Shown here piece after piece: positions 47,301 to 58,956 of a stretch of DNA of 64,000 bases. Below the pieces are notes generated by a model. That model saw only the letters and a list, made by a program, of their open reading frames with translations, did not search any database and was not told the origin of the DNA. Each line of letters opens with the position of its first letter. Positions within the stretch are counted from its first letter, which is position 1. The position numbers and the translations under genes are program-made. Origin of the DNA: Posidonia oceanica (taxonomy: Eukaryota > Streptophyta > Magnoliopsida > Alismatales > Posidoniaceae); assembly GCA_037176725.1 (NCBI GenBank), contig JAZBRS010000014.1, forward strand, positions 74,506,501 to 74,570,500, given 5' to 3'.

Positions 47301-47735
47301 TTTGGGCTTTGCACCTATCGTTCCTGGCTGTCCGGTCTTGATAAGGCTTGTACTTATCATTCCTAACCTCTTCTGCGTCTTGTTAGGGCTTTGCACCTAT
47401 CATTCCTAGTGGTCCGGTCTTGACAAGCCTTGTACTTATCATTCCCGACCTCTTCCGGGTCTTGTTAGGGCTTTGCACCTATCATTCCTAGCGGTCTGGT
47501 CTCGATAAGGCTTGTACTTATCATTCCTGACCTCTTCCTGGTCTTATTAGGGCTTGCTCCTAACATTCCTGGCGGTTCGATCTCGATAAGGCTTGTACCT
47601 ATCATTCCCGACCTCTTCCGGGTCATGTTTGGGCTTGCACCTATCATTTCGGGCAGTCCGGTCTCTATAAGGCTTGTACTTATCATTCCCGACCTCCTCC
47701 GGGTCATGTTAGGGCTTTACACCTATCATTCCGGG
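41398..47735 (+). repeat. Higher-order tandem duplication in the satellite, 3169-bp unit
   Basis: Block 41398-44566 recurs as 44567-47735 (offset 3168-3170 bp, 39 monomers) with nearly identical variants throughout. Examples are GCTTGAACTTGTCATTCC (41988 and 45157) and GTCCGGTCTCAATATCGC (42535 and 45704). This is the youngest internal duplication I can see in the array. Both ends coincide with a GGTCATGATAAGGCT variant. Confidence 0.88.
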
Positions 47736-48790
47736 CGGTCCGATATTTATAAGGCTTGTACTTATCATTCCCGACCTCTTTCGGTTCTTGTTAAGGCTCG
47801 CACCTATCATTCCTGGCGGTCCGGTCTCGATAGGGCTTGTACTTATCATTCCTGACCTCTTCCGTGTCTTGTTAGGGCTTTGCACCTATCATTCCTAGCG
47901 GTCCGGTCTTGATAAGGCTTGTACTTATCATTCCGACCTCTTTCGGGTCTTGTTAGGGCTTGCACTTATCATTCCTGGCGGTCCGGTCTTGATAAGGCTT
48001 GTACTTATCATTCCTGACCTCTTCCGGGTCTTGTTTGGGCTTGCACCTATCATTCCTGGTGGTCCGATCTCGATAAGGCTTTTACTTATCATTCCTGACC
48101 TCTTCCGGGTCTTGTTAGGGCTTGCACCTATCATTCCTGGCGGTCCGGTCTTGATAAGGCTTGTACTTATCATTCTCGACCTCTTCCGGGTCTTGTTAGG
48201 GCTTGCACCTATCATTCCTGGCGATCTAGTCTTGATAAGGCTTGTTCTTATCATTTCCGACCTCTTTCGGGTCTTGTTTGGGCTTGCACCTATCATTCCT
48301 AGCAGTCCGGTCTTGATAAGGCTTGTACTTATCATTCCTGACCTCTTCCGGGTCTTGTTAGGGCTTGCACCTATCATTCCTGACTGTCCGGTCTTGATAA
48401 GGGTTGTACTTATCATTCCCGACCTCTTTCAGGTCTTGTTAGGGCTTTGCACCTATCATTCCTTGCGGTCCGGTCTTGATAAGGCTTGTACTTATCATTC
48501 CCGACCTCTTCTGTGTCTTGTTAGGTCTCGCATCTATCATTCCTAGTGGTCCGGTCTTGATAAGGCTTGTACTTATCATTCCCGACCTCTTCCGGGTCTT
48601 GTTAGGGCTTACACCTATCATTCCTGACGGTCCGGTCTCGATAAGGCTTTTACTTATCGTTCCTGTCCTCTTCCAGGTCTTGTTAGGGCTTGCTCCTATC
48701 ATTCCTGACGGTCCGGTCTTGATAAGGCTTGTACTTATCATTCCCGACCTCTTCCGGGTCTTGTTAGGGCTTGCACCTATCATTCCTGGT

Positions 48791-49258
48791 CCTTTACCGA
48801 TTTGACTTGCACTTGTCATTCCCTGTTTCCCTCGGTTGACACCCGTCATCCTCTCTAGCGTCCTTTTATTTGGGCTGATAACCCTAACTATCCGGTGAGG
48901 AGTCCGTCAACTCATCATTTATTGCACCAGCACTCATCGGCACGGCCCCATCTCTTACCATATCCGCATCATGCATTGTTGCATATTGGTTCAACATCAA
49001 CATTAACATCAACAGCATTTCAGCACTGCATCTGCTTTCGCATCTGCACTAACATTCGCATTAGCATCTACAATGGCATGCATTGCACTGCATCTGCATT
49101 CGCATCAGCATTTACACTCTCATTTTGGCGACGAGTCATGATTTTTGGTGCATCCTCCGAATAAATGACTCACGTCTATAGCAATTTTCTGCTCCCGTCG
49201 GTCAGATGGGGTGTCTTGTCAACCTTGAGCAACGGCCTCGCTTCGCTTGACCTCACTT
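48791..49258 (+). other. 3' untranslated end of element A after the array
   Basis: Degenerate satellite copies fade out by about 48850. A TTTGGGCTGATAACCCTAAC stretch resembles the CCGGGCTGGCAGCCCTAACT segment of the LTR near 25645. 48990-49130 is a short-period stretch of CATC and GCATCTGCATTCGCAT-type words. No gene is visible. Confidence 0.55.
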
Positions 49259-49271
49259 AGGGAGGGGCATC
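49259..49271 (+). promoter_or_regulatory. Polypurine tract of element A
   Basis: AGGGAGGGGCATC directly precedes the TGTAGATACTCC start of the middle LTR. This marks plus-strand DNA synthesis start and proves that the LTR at 49272 is, at its left end, a 3' LTR. The first LTR at 20533 has no such tract in front of it, as expected for a 5' LTR. Confidence 0.85.
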
Positions 49272-52200
49272 TGTAGATACTCCATTTTGACAGGCTGAAT
49301 CAATGGAATCCTTCTGGTGCCTTCAAACATGACTTAGAAAACCCTCACCCAAAAATCAGGAAAGTTAAAAACTTTAGAACCTTGAAACTTAACCCAAACC
49401 CAAGATCACACTCTTCTTTTCAAACCAAAACTCCAAAACAAACCCCAAAACCTAACCTAGAATCACACCCATTTCGCATACCCAAAAACCATAGGAAAAT
49501 CCATCCTTCCTAATCTAGGAAACCCACCTAAAAACCCTTAGAATTTCAAACCAAAACCACTCCTAAAAACCCTAGAAAACCTAGGTAAAACCACCCTTCT
49601 TCTACACCTCAAAACCCTTCCAAAAACCTTCCAAAATCCAACTTCAAACCCTAGATCCAACACAAGAAACCCTAGGTCACGCATTCACCAAATTCCACTT
49701 CATTTCCAAGCCTCTAACCCCTTCTTTCTCCAAATTATCCTTTTCTCTCTCCTAAATTATTCTTTTCTCTCTCCTCTCTCTCTCCTTCTTATTCTCCTTC
49801 TTTTCACTCCCTTCTCTCTCCTTTCCTAGCCTGGCAGTGGGCCCCCCTTGTGCATCTCTTTTTCCTGTATTTTATTCGTATTTTTATTTTATTTTTATCA
49901 TATCTCTTGATTTTCAAATATTTATCTTCCTTCCTCTCCTCTCTTTCTTCTTCCTTTCTCCATTTCTTTCTTCTCTCCTTTCTCTCCTTCTTTATTTTCC
50001 TTTCTTCCATTAAACCATAAAAAAAAACCTCTAAAACTCTAATTAGAAAAGGAAAACAAAAGAGAAACAAACCAAAACTTTAAAAAGAAATAATTAAAAG
50101 CTTGGATAAACAATTAAAAGAAAAGCCCAACTAAAACCAACTAACAGAAAACTAACTAAGAAAGCAATCTAAAAAATATTAAAAAACAAGAGGAAAATGC
50201 TATTAAAAAAACAAACAAAACAAAGATATAATCAAAGCAAGCAAACGCAAGAACCCTATCAAAAATAGCAACAAATCAAAAACAAATCCTAAAAAAGAAG
50301 AAACGATTAAGAAACCCTAAGATGAGTAATTAAAAAACAAATAACAAATCTAAAAAAAACAATCAAAAACTTAAAGCAATTTAAAAGACCTAATTAAAAA
50401 GGAAAAAGGGAAAACACTTAACAAGAAAAACTTAATTTAAAAATAATTAAAAACTTAACAAACATTTAAAACAAACTTAAAAAACAATCTAAAGAAAAAA
50501 TCAAGAAAACCTAAAACAAAACAAAAAAAACTCCTCCTAACCCTAATTAATTAAAAAAACAATCATTTAAAACCTATTTAAAAATCTCAACCTAAAACTA
50601 ACTAATCTAAAACATTTCCAAATCCTTTTTCTATTTTAAATCTTTCTCCTTCTTTTTCTTCCTCTTCTTTTCTTCTTCCCCACATCCCTTCTTTTCCTTC
50701 TTCTTATTTCTTTTCCTCCTATTCATCAGCCTAGCCCACTCTCCTTTTTTTCCCTTTTTTACAGCCAACCCACACCTCTTCCTCCTCTCCTTCTTTCATT
50801 TCATTTTTTCCCTCTCCCTCCTTTTTCTCCTCCTCTCTTCTTCCAACAGCCAGCTGCCATGGCCGTTTTTCAAACTCACCTGACACCCTCCGTCAGCCTT
50901 GGCTTCCCGCACCTCATAGCCATCCCTTCCTCCATCAAACCCCCCTCTGTGCCAGCCGACCTAGACCACGATCAAGCTCCAACAGCCTACACATGCACCG
51001 GCAGACTTGAGAGAGGAGGAGAGAGCTTTGCCCAACGACAGCCCCAGTACACACCCAGCACACACCTAGCTCCAGCTCCAAAAAACAACCAGCCCTTCAG
51101 CACTCCTCACCAACCTTTCGCCACCCAGAGAGAGAGCAACCAGAGAGTGAGAGAAGCCTCCATTTCTCCTCCCCTTCCTCTGCCAAAAAATCAGCATTTC
51201 CTCCTCCCCTTCCCACTGCAAACCAGACCTTCTAACTCCATCCAAATCTCTTCCAATTCACCCCCCAAAACTCAACCTATCTTCCAGCATTACACTCCAC
51301 CCTTTCCTCTCTCCAAACCAACCCAGCATTTCCCCCCAATCACCTGAAAACCTTCAACAGAACCCAACACCACCTTCTCCAAAATTCCCAACACCACCGG
51401 CCGACATTTCGTCCCAAACTCTACCCTCTAATCCATAGAAACACTACCTTTCCAACCCCCTTAAGCTTCACCCTCAGTCCTCACCTCACATCAAACCCCC
51501 CATAGCAAACAGTTAGCGCCTTTTCTGTCCAAAAATCCCCCCAGCACCAATCTTCTTCTCCAGCCCTCCACCAGCCCTTCCAAGCATCTAGTGACCTTCA
51601 CTGAGCATCCAGGAACCCTCCGGCATCTTCCAATTGAACCAGAGGGCAGTGAACACCTCTCCCCACCTCCTGCTGTCTCCAGAGCACCCATTAGAGCCGA
51701 TTCTTCCACCAGTCTTCGCAGCTGCCTTCCAGACGTTCAGGAAGCTCCGGAGGGTCGCACTGAGAAGATCCAAGCCTTCCCGAGCCGTCGACGTCCCCTC
51801 CTTCTGCCGGACAAACTTCGCCGACATCCACTGAAACCACCTACGTCGGGGGGACTTCTCAGCCATGGAAACAGGTAATTTCTTCTCCCCTTAGCCTAAT
51901 CTTCATTCCCTCTTGCTTTTCCGGCCATTAGAATAGGTTTTCCCCCCCTCTACCGCCGAGTCAACGCCGCCGCTCCATCGTCTTCTCTAGCAAGCTCCAG
52001 CTCTGATCCGCCGCTCCAGTCAGCAGAACTCAGCTCCGAGCATCGCCTGAGGACCGCACGAGCTCCAGGAGCATGCCGGTGCTTTCAGATCGCTTCCCCG
52101 ACGTGCCGATCGTCTGCTCTGCCTCCGAGCAAGTCTGCAGACCTCTGTCGCCCTCTCCGGCCATCCCCAGGTCACGCCATGGCTCCCCGACGCTGCTCCG

Positions 52201-53999
52201 GCCTCCGCACAGCTCCGGTGAACGCAGCCCGCCGCTCCAGCTGCCCTCCTTCTCTGTTCATGGTCACTGGTAGCTCTGTGCTACAGTGACCATGCTGCTG
52301 CAAATTTACTGTACTCTTATTTTCCATTAGCATGCAAATTTTGCCATATATTGCATTTCTGCCTCCTGTTTTTATTTTATTGGTTTCCAGTCCTACCATC
52401 GTTTAAGAATCATTTAAGTTTGAATTTAAATCATATGAAATTGCATGAAAGACCTAAAAAACTGTCTAATTGCATGTTAGTCCTCCTACTGTATATTTCT
52501 TCAAGTTTTATTTTAGTCCAGGCCCTGCATGTATCTTTATTTGCTTTTTAGTCCTCTGCAGTTATAGTTTATTTACTTTTCTTTATTTCCAGCCCAGTCA
52601 TTTATTTTATTTACTTTCTAGTCCATTTACAGTTCATTTAACTTTCTGTCCATTTACTTTTTAGTCCTGCTGTCTATTTTATTTACTTATTAGTACTGTA
52701 GTAGTTCAAACTTAGTTTTTGTTCTTTGTTTTTTAGTCCTGTGGCATTTTATTATTGCATTTCAGTCCTTTGGTTGTTAATCTCATTTAATGTTCTGATT
52801 TTACCTTAGTACATTGCATTTTAGCCCTCCTCTTTATTTTATTTACTTTTTAGTCCTCTGATCTGTTAATCAAAGCATTTATTTTCCATCTTTTCTTACT
52901 ACATTGCATTTTTACCCCTTAATTTCTGATTTTTGCACATAGGTCCTTCATTTGCATGCACAGCATCTATTTTTCAGTATTTTCCCTTATAAAATTGCAT
53001 TTTAGCCCCTGCATGTTTCAAAATCACACTTGGGTCCTTATGCATGAACTGTAGCTTTGTTTTAGGTTTTCTTGGACTTTTTGTTTAGTCCAGAAGTTTC
53101 TGTTTCTTACTTTCAGGTCCTTATGAACTTCAAAAGGCCCCCCCAGGTTTCTGTTTTTTTTCTTGCAAATAAGCCCTTAGCTTTTCAAAGGCTTGCACAT
53201 AGGTCCTTCCATGTTGTTTTGCTTTCATGTGGTTTTCCCTTGGCTTTGCTTTCAAACCTAGAGCCTGTTTAGGTTGCACCCAAGTTTTCAAACACTACTG
53301 TGACTGTACATGCTTATTTTCTTCCTGGATTTGTTATTTAGTCTTGGTTTTCTTGGAATTTGTGCATAGGTCCCTGGGACCACCTTTTATGGTTTTTTTA
53401 AATGCTTCTTGGCTTTGTTTCTTCTGTCCGGACTTTCCCAAAGTTGCATGGGACTCCCCTGCAGGTTTTCTTCTAGGATTTGTGCCCGTTTGCTGGTTTT
53501 TTTGCATCTTAGTCCATAAGTTTTCTGAAAATTGCACTTAGGCCCTTTTCTTTGCATTTTTGCGCACATCTGCCCTAATTAACCTTGCATTTAGCCCATG
53601 CATCCCTGCATTAGCATCCTTGCACACATTTGCATTCCTTTGCACACATTTAGGGTTAATTTGCATATAAGCCCCTGCACTCCTCCTTTTTGCACATAGG
53701 TCCTTTTCCTTACATTTTTTGCATGCATTGCCCCCCCTTTTTTTTTACTGCACTCAATATCCTAGGACACTTTTGAGTACTTCTAGCTCCTATGTACGTG
53801 GGAGGACCTGTTTTGCACACCCCTAGGACCTCTTTTACACTTAGATCCATTCTTCTCCTCTGTTCTGGCCCTTCTGCCTTGAAGCCAGCATATCTTCTGA
53901 TCGGGCCGGCGGATCTTCTCAACCAAGCTGCCTGGACGACTCCGGTGGAGCGCACTTCAATGCAAACCAAGCACTTCTCAGATTAGGCTTCAGATCTCC

Positions 54000-54008
54000 A
54001 AGGTAAGT
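54000..54008 (+). promoter_or_regulatory. Candidate 5' splice donor in the middle LTR
   Basis: AAG|GTAAGT, with the border at 54002/54003, is the exact counterpart of the donor at 25245/25246. Paired with the acceptor ending at 56844 it would serve unit B. Confidence 0.5.
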
Positions 54009-54688
54009 CTTCCTGAACTCCTGCACAGCATTTTTGCACATCATTTGCATTGCATGCATTATTTTTGCGTCTCGTTTTCCGTGCATGTAGATTAGGGCCT
54101 CCCTTCTTGCCTATCTACTTTGCTTCCTCCTTTCGTGTCTTCCTAGTGTTTTTGGGTTGAGTTTTCCCTTGGATTCGCTACTGATCGCGGTCTTCTTCCC
54201 CCTTTTCCACGATCCGATTGCACAGCGAGCTTTGGGCAGCGTGCGAGACACATCATGGGACGGTTTAGTGGGAAACAGTCACAGAATAGTGGTGATCCCT
54301 TCACTTGCTTCCTTTCCCCTTTGCAGGTCTTCACACCTGCATTGTGTGGTCCTTCCGGTGTCTGTTCTTACACTCACATCGCTTATCTCTCCTTTACATC
54401 CGGGCTGGCAGCCCTAACTGCCCGGTTGACGCCAGTCATGTTGTCTAATCTTCCCCTTTGCTTGTCATACCCCTGCATTGCGTGGCTTTTCGATGTTTTG
54501 CTTTTACGTTTGCATCGCTTGTTTTTTCGCCCGGATTTGCTTTCGCCTTTGCTTGTCATACTCCTGCATTGCGTGGCTTTTCCAATGTTTTGCTTTTACA
54601 ATTGCATTGCTTGTTTTTCGCCCAGATTTGCTTTCCCCTTTGCTTGTCATACTCCTGCATTGCGTGGCTTTTCCGATGTTTTGTTTGG

Positions 54689-54927
54689 CTTGTTTCTTGC
54701 ACCGTTTTGCGTGCCGACTTTGTTTCTCGCATCGTTTTGCGTGCCAACTTTGTTTCTTGCACCGTTTTGTGTGTCGGTCTTGTTTCTTACACTGTTTTGC
54801 GTGCTTGCTTTGTTTCTTGCACTGTTTCGCGCACCTGCTCTGTTTCTTGCACCGTTTTGCGTGTCTGCTTTGTTTCTTGCACCGTTTTGCGTACCGACTT
54901 CCGTTTCTCACACCGTCTTACGTGTTT
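54689..54927 (+). repeat. LTR minisatellite of the middle LTR
   Basis: About eight copies of the 30-bp unit lie at the same position as 25932-26170. I see one base change between the two arrays (A to G in the sixth copy). Confidence 0.88.
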
Positions 54928-55226
54928 GCTCCTGTTTTCCCTTGCATGTTGCTTGCTTTGCCTGATTTTACCGCCGTTTTGTTTTATCGCCTGCATTTGC
55001 ATATAGGGTAGTGATGCTTACTGCTTGGAGTTCTCACGAACTAGGGTTCGCCTGGTTCGGAACACAGACAGCGCTGCTGAGCATTTAGATAGCACGTTTA
55101 ATTCCTTGCACGCATTCCAGCACTTAGAGCACACCTTTGAGCATCCAATTAGGCATTCATGGCATTTAGGCATTCAAAGCATGCATTTCCCCTCAAAAGC
55201 GAGCGTAAGCCTAGAAAGACCGCTTC

Positions 55227-55282
55227 TCGGGCGTGTCGGGGGTGCCTAAGACCTTCCCCACGCGTAACAGGAGTCCTTACCC
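55227..55282 (+). promoter_or_regulatory. Conserved U5-type hairpin block of the middle LTR
   Basis: Same block as 26470-26525, with one base change by eye (GTAATAGG there, GTAACAGG here; element 1 has the C form). Confidence 0.6.
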
Positions 55283-55554
55283 TTTCTCTGGCCCGCAATG
55301 ACCCTTTTGCCCTCGTCCTTGGTACGAGATATCCTCTCTACATAGCATTTGCATTGAACTGCATCTTCTTGTGTGGTTTTGCATGTTTTTCATGCATTTC
55401 CCTGATTTTCCTCGTCTCCCGAATGAATAGACTAGGTGGCGACTCCCTTTTTCCTTTATCTTTCCCTTCTTCGCGTCGCTCCATCCATGAAAACCTCTCT
55501 CTTTTGGACCCCCTCCGGTCCGAACCCTAAAAGGGAAAAGGTGCGTTCACAGGC

Positions 55555-55874
55555 TGGCGACTCCGTTGGGAATTTCTAGACTCCGACTTTCGCTTTTGGC
55601 TTTCGCTCGCTTGCTTTTGCATCTTTGCTTGCCTTTGTGTCTTTATTTGCCTTATGCCCTTTGCCTTGCTTTTGCTTGCTTGCCTGCCTATCTGCTTTGC
55701 CCAGCGAAGTCGGCTGGTGACTCCGCTGGGGAGTGTGACTCCGGCTTTCGTTTTCGGCTTCCGCGCCGCTTGGGTTTTGCATTCTTTGCTTGCTTTGCAC
55801 CTTCGCCTTGCCTATTTGCTTGTTCGCCTGTCTTGATTCCCCGCAAGTCGCACAGTGGCGACTTTGCTAAGGAT
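55555..55874 (+). promoter_or_regulatory. Cluster of three primer-binding-site-like sequences, unit B
   Basis: Sites begin at 55555, 55715 and 55856 and correspond to 26798, 26958 and 27099 with no change in the site sequences. Confidence 0.68.
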
Positions 55875-56817
55875 TCAGACCCTGGCTCTCTCCCCTGGCT
55901 TCCTACTTGCATTGTTTTTGCTTGCCTTGCCTGTTTACATGCTTTATTGCCTGCTTTACCTTTACATGCTCCATTGCTTACCTGTCTTTACTTATTTACC
56001 TGCTGGCTTGTCATTACTTTTCTTTCCCGCATAATGCATGTCTAAATACTTGTTTGGCGATAATACATGCCTTTTGAGTGGTAATTGCTTTGTTTTACAC
56101 TCTTGCTATGCCACTGCACACACACATGCCATGCATACTATGCCTTTTGACATGCTAAGTGTTTCTTTCCACTATCATGTCCACATACACTTAGCACATA
56201 ACATGACCATGCCTTTTGAAGTGTTGTGTGTTGGTTGCTTGCCATGATTGGGTGTCTTCTTCCCCTTTCGCTTTAGGATTAAGGACAATTAGAGCCATGT
56301 TGCTCCTCTTCCCTTGGCAAATAAAAACAGCAAGTAAAAGTCACATCTAGGATCTACTAGAGACCTCAACACACCTTCACCCCCTGGGTTAATAAAACAC
56401 GCAAGATTAAAAAGCTTTAATCATTTTGCATGAAGCATCATATAGGGCATGCATCTTCTCATTCCTGAGTCTACCTATTAGTTTGAGAAGGACGGTCCCG
56501 GTCTCTTGTCCAGCTGCTTTGGCATAGGGCAAGTCGATCGGTCTGTCCCCCCATGTCAGGGGTCGTGTCGATGTTGCTAGCGGGTACAGCCCATGCTTAG
56601 GCAGGGTCAAGGCCACTACTGCACCACTCATCGTACCTGAGCTTTGGGCCAGGGTCTAGACGGGAACCTTGTTTTCTGACCTGGAGTCAATAAATCCCAT
56701 TACCCATGAGTGCATCCGAGTAGGCAGCCTACTTAGGACATGCATGGTGAGAGAGTGCATGTTGGGGCATTCATTTGCATATATGCCATTCATGCCACAC
56801 TTAACAACTTTGCAGCT
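55875..56817 (+). other. 5' leader of unit B
   Basis: Near-identical copy of 27118-28060, including the conserved block (56412-56807). No separate gene is visible. Confidence 0.65.
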
Positions 56818-56845
56818 ATCTAACTTTTTTGTTTATTTTAACAGG
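56818..56845 (+). promoter_or_regulatory. Candidate 3' splice acceptor before gag, unit B
   Basis: Identical to the site at 28061-28088, with AG at 56843-56844. The next ATG is the gag start at 56958. Confidence 0.52.
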
Positions 56846-56957
56846 TCTCTGGTTGCGCGTGTTTGCGCGTCTTTGGGTCGCATCTGCCCCCAATCTTGCG
56901 TGCAGTTTTTGACTGTCCCGCTCCTTGCTTTTGCCTGTCTGGGTCCTCTCTGCTATC

Positions 56958-58956
56958 ATGGGGGATCCATCGTTTGACTCGTCGCCTCCCACGGATTCCG
57001 GCATTGATAGTCAGTCTTCCCCTTTTCTTCTGGCCGGCATCCACCCCTTTCTCCAGGCGCCTCCTCCAGGAGCGCTCCCGGATCCAGCTACCCTTGCCTT
57101 CCTTCTACCTGTGGCACCTCGTGCTGAAGCGCAGGATCTGTCCTCGTTTTCGACCGGCACTGGTGGACCGAGCTGTCTAGTGCCTCCCTTCTTCGTGGGC
57201 TAGCCTCTTTGTCCTCCATTTGTGTCTTCCGGGCCCACAGCTGCTATCCCTCTTTCTGGCCAGTCTACTCCCCTACCTCGGGGATCATCCATGACATCTC
57301 ATGCCAGGATGTCATCTCCCCTATTTGTGGCGCCGCCACGTTCTTCGCCAATCGTGCCCTCTTCCGACCTTCGTTTCAAATCTCTTTTGTATTCGTCTCC
57401 TGGTCCTCGTGCCGAGGCGTGTTCCTTCTTCCCCTCGGGCCCTTTTGTTGAGTCCCCCTTGCCCAACCTAGTAGAACCCATGTCCTCTAGGTTCGCTACC
57501 CCAGCCACCCTGTCTCCCCAGGTTGAATTCCTCTCCCAGTCCGCTTGGGAGATGCAAGCCCTGGTTCAAGCCCTGCAAAGTCAGCCTTCCACTGTTGCAA
57601 TCCCATCTTTTACACCTTCTATTCTTGCTCTGGTCGTGCCCCTTGGCCACCCCGTGCCTCCTATGCGCCCCACTCCTCAGAGGCCGCAACAAGAGGTGAG
57701 GCGCGCTGAGCATCGGGCTCCTGACTTTGCTCCCTGGGGCCAATCGCTCAGCTCTCTTTTCCCCAAGGCGTCCCATCTTTTAGAGCTCCCTGAGCTTCGC
57801 CCACCACCAGACCCTCGTCCGCGGTGGTTCAAGCCGCATCTGTTCTGCATGTTTCATTGCTCTGTCGGGCATTCAGCCGACAGATGCTTCACCCTGCAGA
57901 CCAGGATTCAAGGCCTCATTGACGCCGGAGTAATTGCAATCTCCCCCTTCTTTGTCTCTCCTTCCGGTGGAGCCTTCGCCTCTTGCCTCCCCTCTCAAGC
58001 CCCCTCTTGATACCCCTCCTGTTGAGCCCATGCACCACTTCGCACCGGCTCGGCAGTGGCCGCAACCTAGGCGAAGGCGACGTCGCCGCACCGTGAGCAG
58101 CTACACACCGCTGGTTGCACCCATGAGTGTCCTTTTCCCTAAGGTCGCCCCCTTTCTGAGCCTCCCCAAGGTTCATTCGCCACCGAGCCCCCTTCTGTGG
58201 TGGTATGATGCGGACTTGTACTGTGCCTACCATTGGGCTGCGGGACATGCGACCGATGGCTGCTTCACTCTTTGAGACATCATTCAGGACCTGATTGACG
58301 GGGATGATGAGTGTGAGCAGGGCATAGGTTCAGCCCCCTCAACACCACTAGCTCAACCTGCCCCTTTTTCTTCCCCGACCGATCCTCCTGGTCGTGTCGG
58401 TCTGCTTCTGGCTCTGGCCCCCTTGGTTTCCTTGCCGCCCCAACCTTCTCTTGTGCCTTCGATCCCTCCTTCCGTGCCCCCTCTTGGCACCCCCTCTGTC
58501 GAGCCTGTGCATCACGTCGCACGCGCTTGGCTGGGCTTCCAACCTAGACTCCGGGCTATCCATCCGTCATCGGATCCCCCTCTGCGCTGGCATAACGTGG
58601 ATCCATATTGTAGTTTCCATCAAGCCTGGGGTCACTCGACAGTTGACTGCCTTACCTGGCGGGATGCTGTCCTGCACCTTGATCCTCCCTGCCTTCTCTC
58701 ACTGGGGTTCGCGGGCTCCGAGGGTGCCGGCTCCTTGGGAACCAATCTCGTCACTCCCGACTCCTTTTCCCTCTCGAAGGATCCTCTTGATCCCTTCGGC
58801 TTGACTTCGGCTCCAGCCCCCTTTGATGTCCCGCTTCCTGGAATTCCCATTTCCCTAAGTCAATTAGAGCGTTCACGCAAGGGTAAGGGAGTACGCGGCC
58901 AGAGGCGTCGGAGCAGCACCAGCAACGCAGGAGCGGGTCCAGCACCTCCATCCTGA
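56958..58956 (+). pseudogene. Gag remnant of unit B
   Basis: Copy of 28201-30199 with the same TAG, the same TGA with frame change, the same internal TGA after DGCFTL, and the same final stop. The three C-x2-H-x4-H-x4-C modules are intact in both. Differences by eye are few and do not restore or further break the frame: for example GACATTGAT here reads GGCATTGAT, and the CTCTAAGTTC word reads CTCTAGGTTC. Identical lesions show that gag was already dead when the unit was duplicated, so this copy did not arise by its own gag activity. Confidence 0.75.

Larger units (their letters stand above)
31974..48790 (+). repeat. 81-bp satellite array inside element A, about 207 copies (16.8 kb)
   Basis: The consensus monomer can be written in parts: GATAAGGCTTGTACTTATCA, TTCCTGACCTCTTCCGGGTC, TTGTTAGGGCTTGCACCTAT, CATTCCTGGCGGTCCGGTCT, then C or T. 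It is 81 bp, with an 82-bp variant having GCTTTGCACC. The two halves resemble each other (GGCTTGTACTTATCATTCC against GGCTTGCACCTATCATTCC), so the monomer is a diverged dimer of about 40 bp. Copies differ by roughly 5 to 15 percent with larger nested duplications. The array ends by fading into degenerate copies up to about 48850. Since 81 is divisible by three and stops are rare, both strands stay open for long stretches. The position between gag and polypurine tract equals the hypervariable 3' region of Tat elements, a known source of plant satellites. Confidence 0.97.
20533..55551 (+). mobile_element. Element A: giant non-autonomous Tat/Ogre-like element carrying a 16.8-kb satellite array
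   Basis: The layout is LTR (20533-26794), tRNA-Arg primer sites (26798 on), leader, gag remnant (28201-30199), spacer, 81-bp satellite array (31974-48790), 3' untranslated end, polypurine tract (49259-49271) and a second LTR (49272-55551). I find no protease, RT, RNase H or integrase in the 22.5-kb internal region, so it depends on proteins from another element. Its LTR starts, primer site, leader, splice signals and gag knuckle match element 1, making element 1's family the likely helper. It fits the LARD (large retrotransposon derivative) type. The second LTR is followed by another copy of the internal region, so this is the first unit of a tandem, and the true right end is outside the window. 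Confidence 0.85.
49272..55551 (+). repeat. Middle LTR shared by element A and unit B (6280 bp)
   Basis: It starts TGTAGATACTCCATTTTGAC after the polypurine tract and ends GTGCGTTCACA before unit B primer sites. It therefore serves as 3' LTR of A and 5' LTR of B. Relative to the first LTR, its left half carries many differences (including a 24-bp insertion near 51372 and an 11-bp deletion near 49490). From about 52455 on it is almost identical. It contains the same donor (54002/54003), minisatellite (54689-54927) and hairpin block (55227-55282). Confidence 0.88.

Noticed and set aside
31974..48790. CRISPR-like regular repeat structure
   Set aside because: Repeats are 81 bp head to tail with no unique spacers, in a eukaryotic retrotransposon context.
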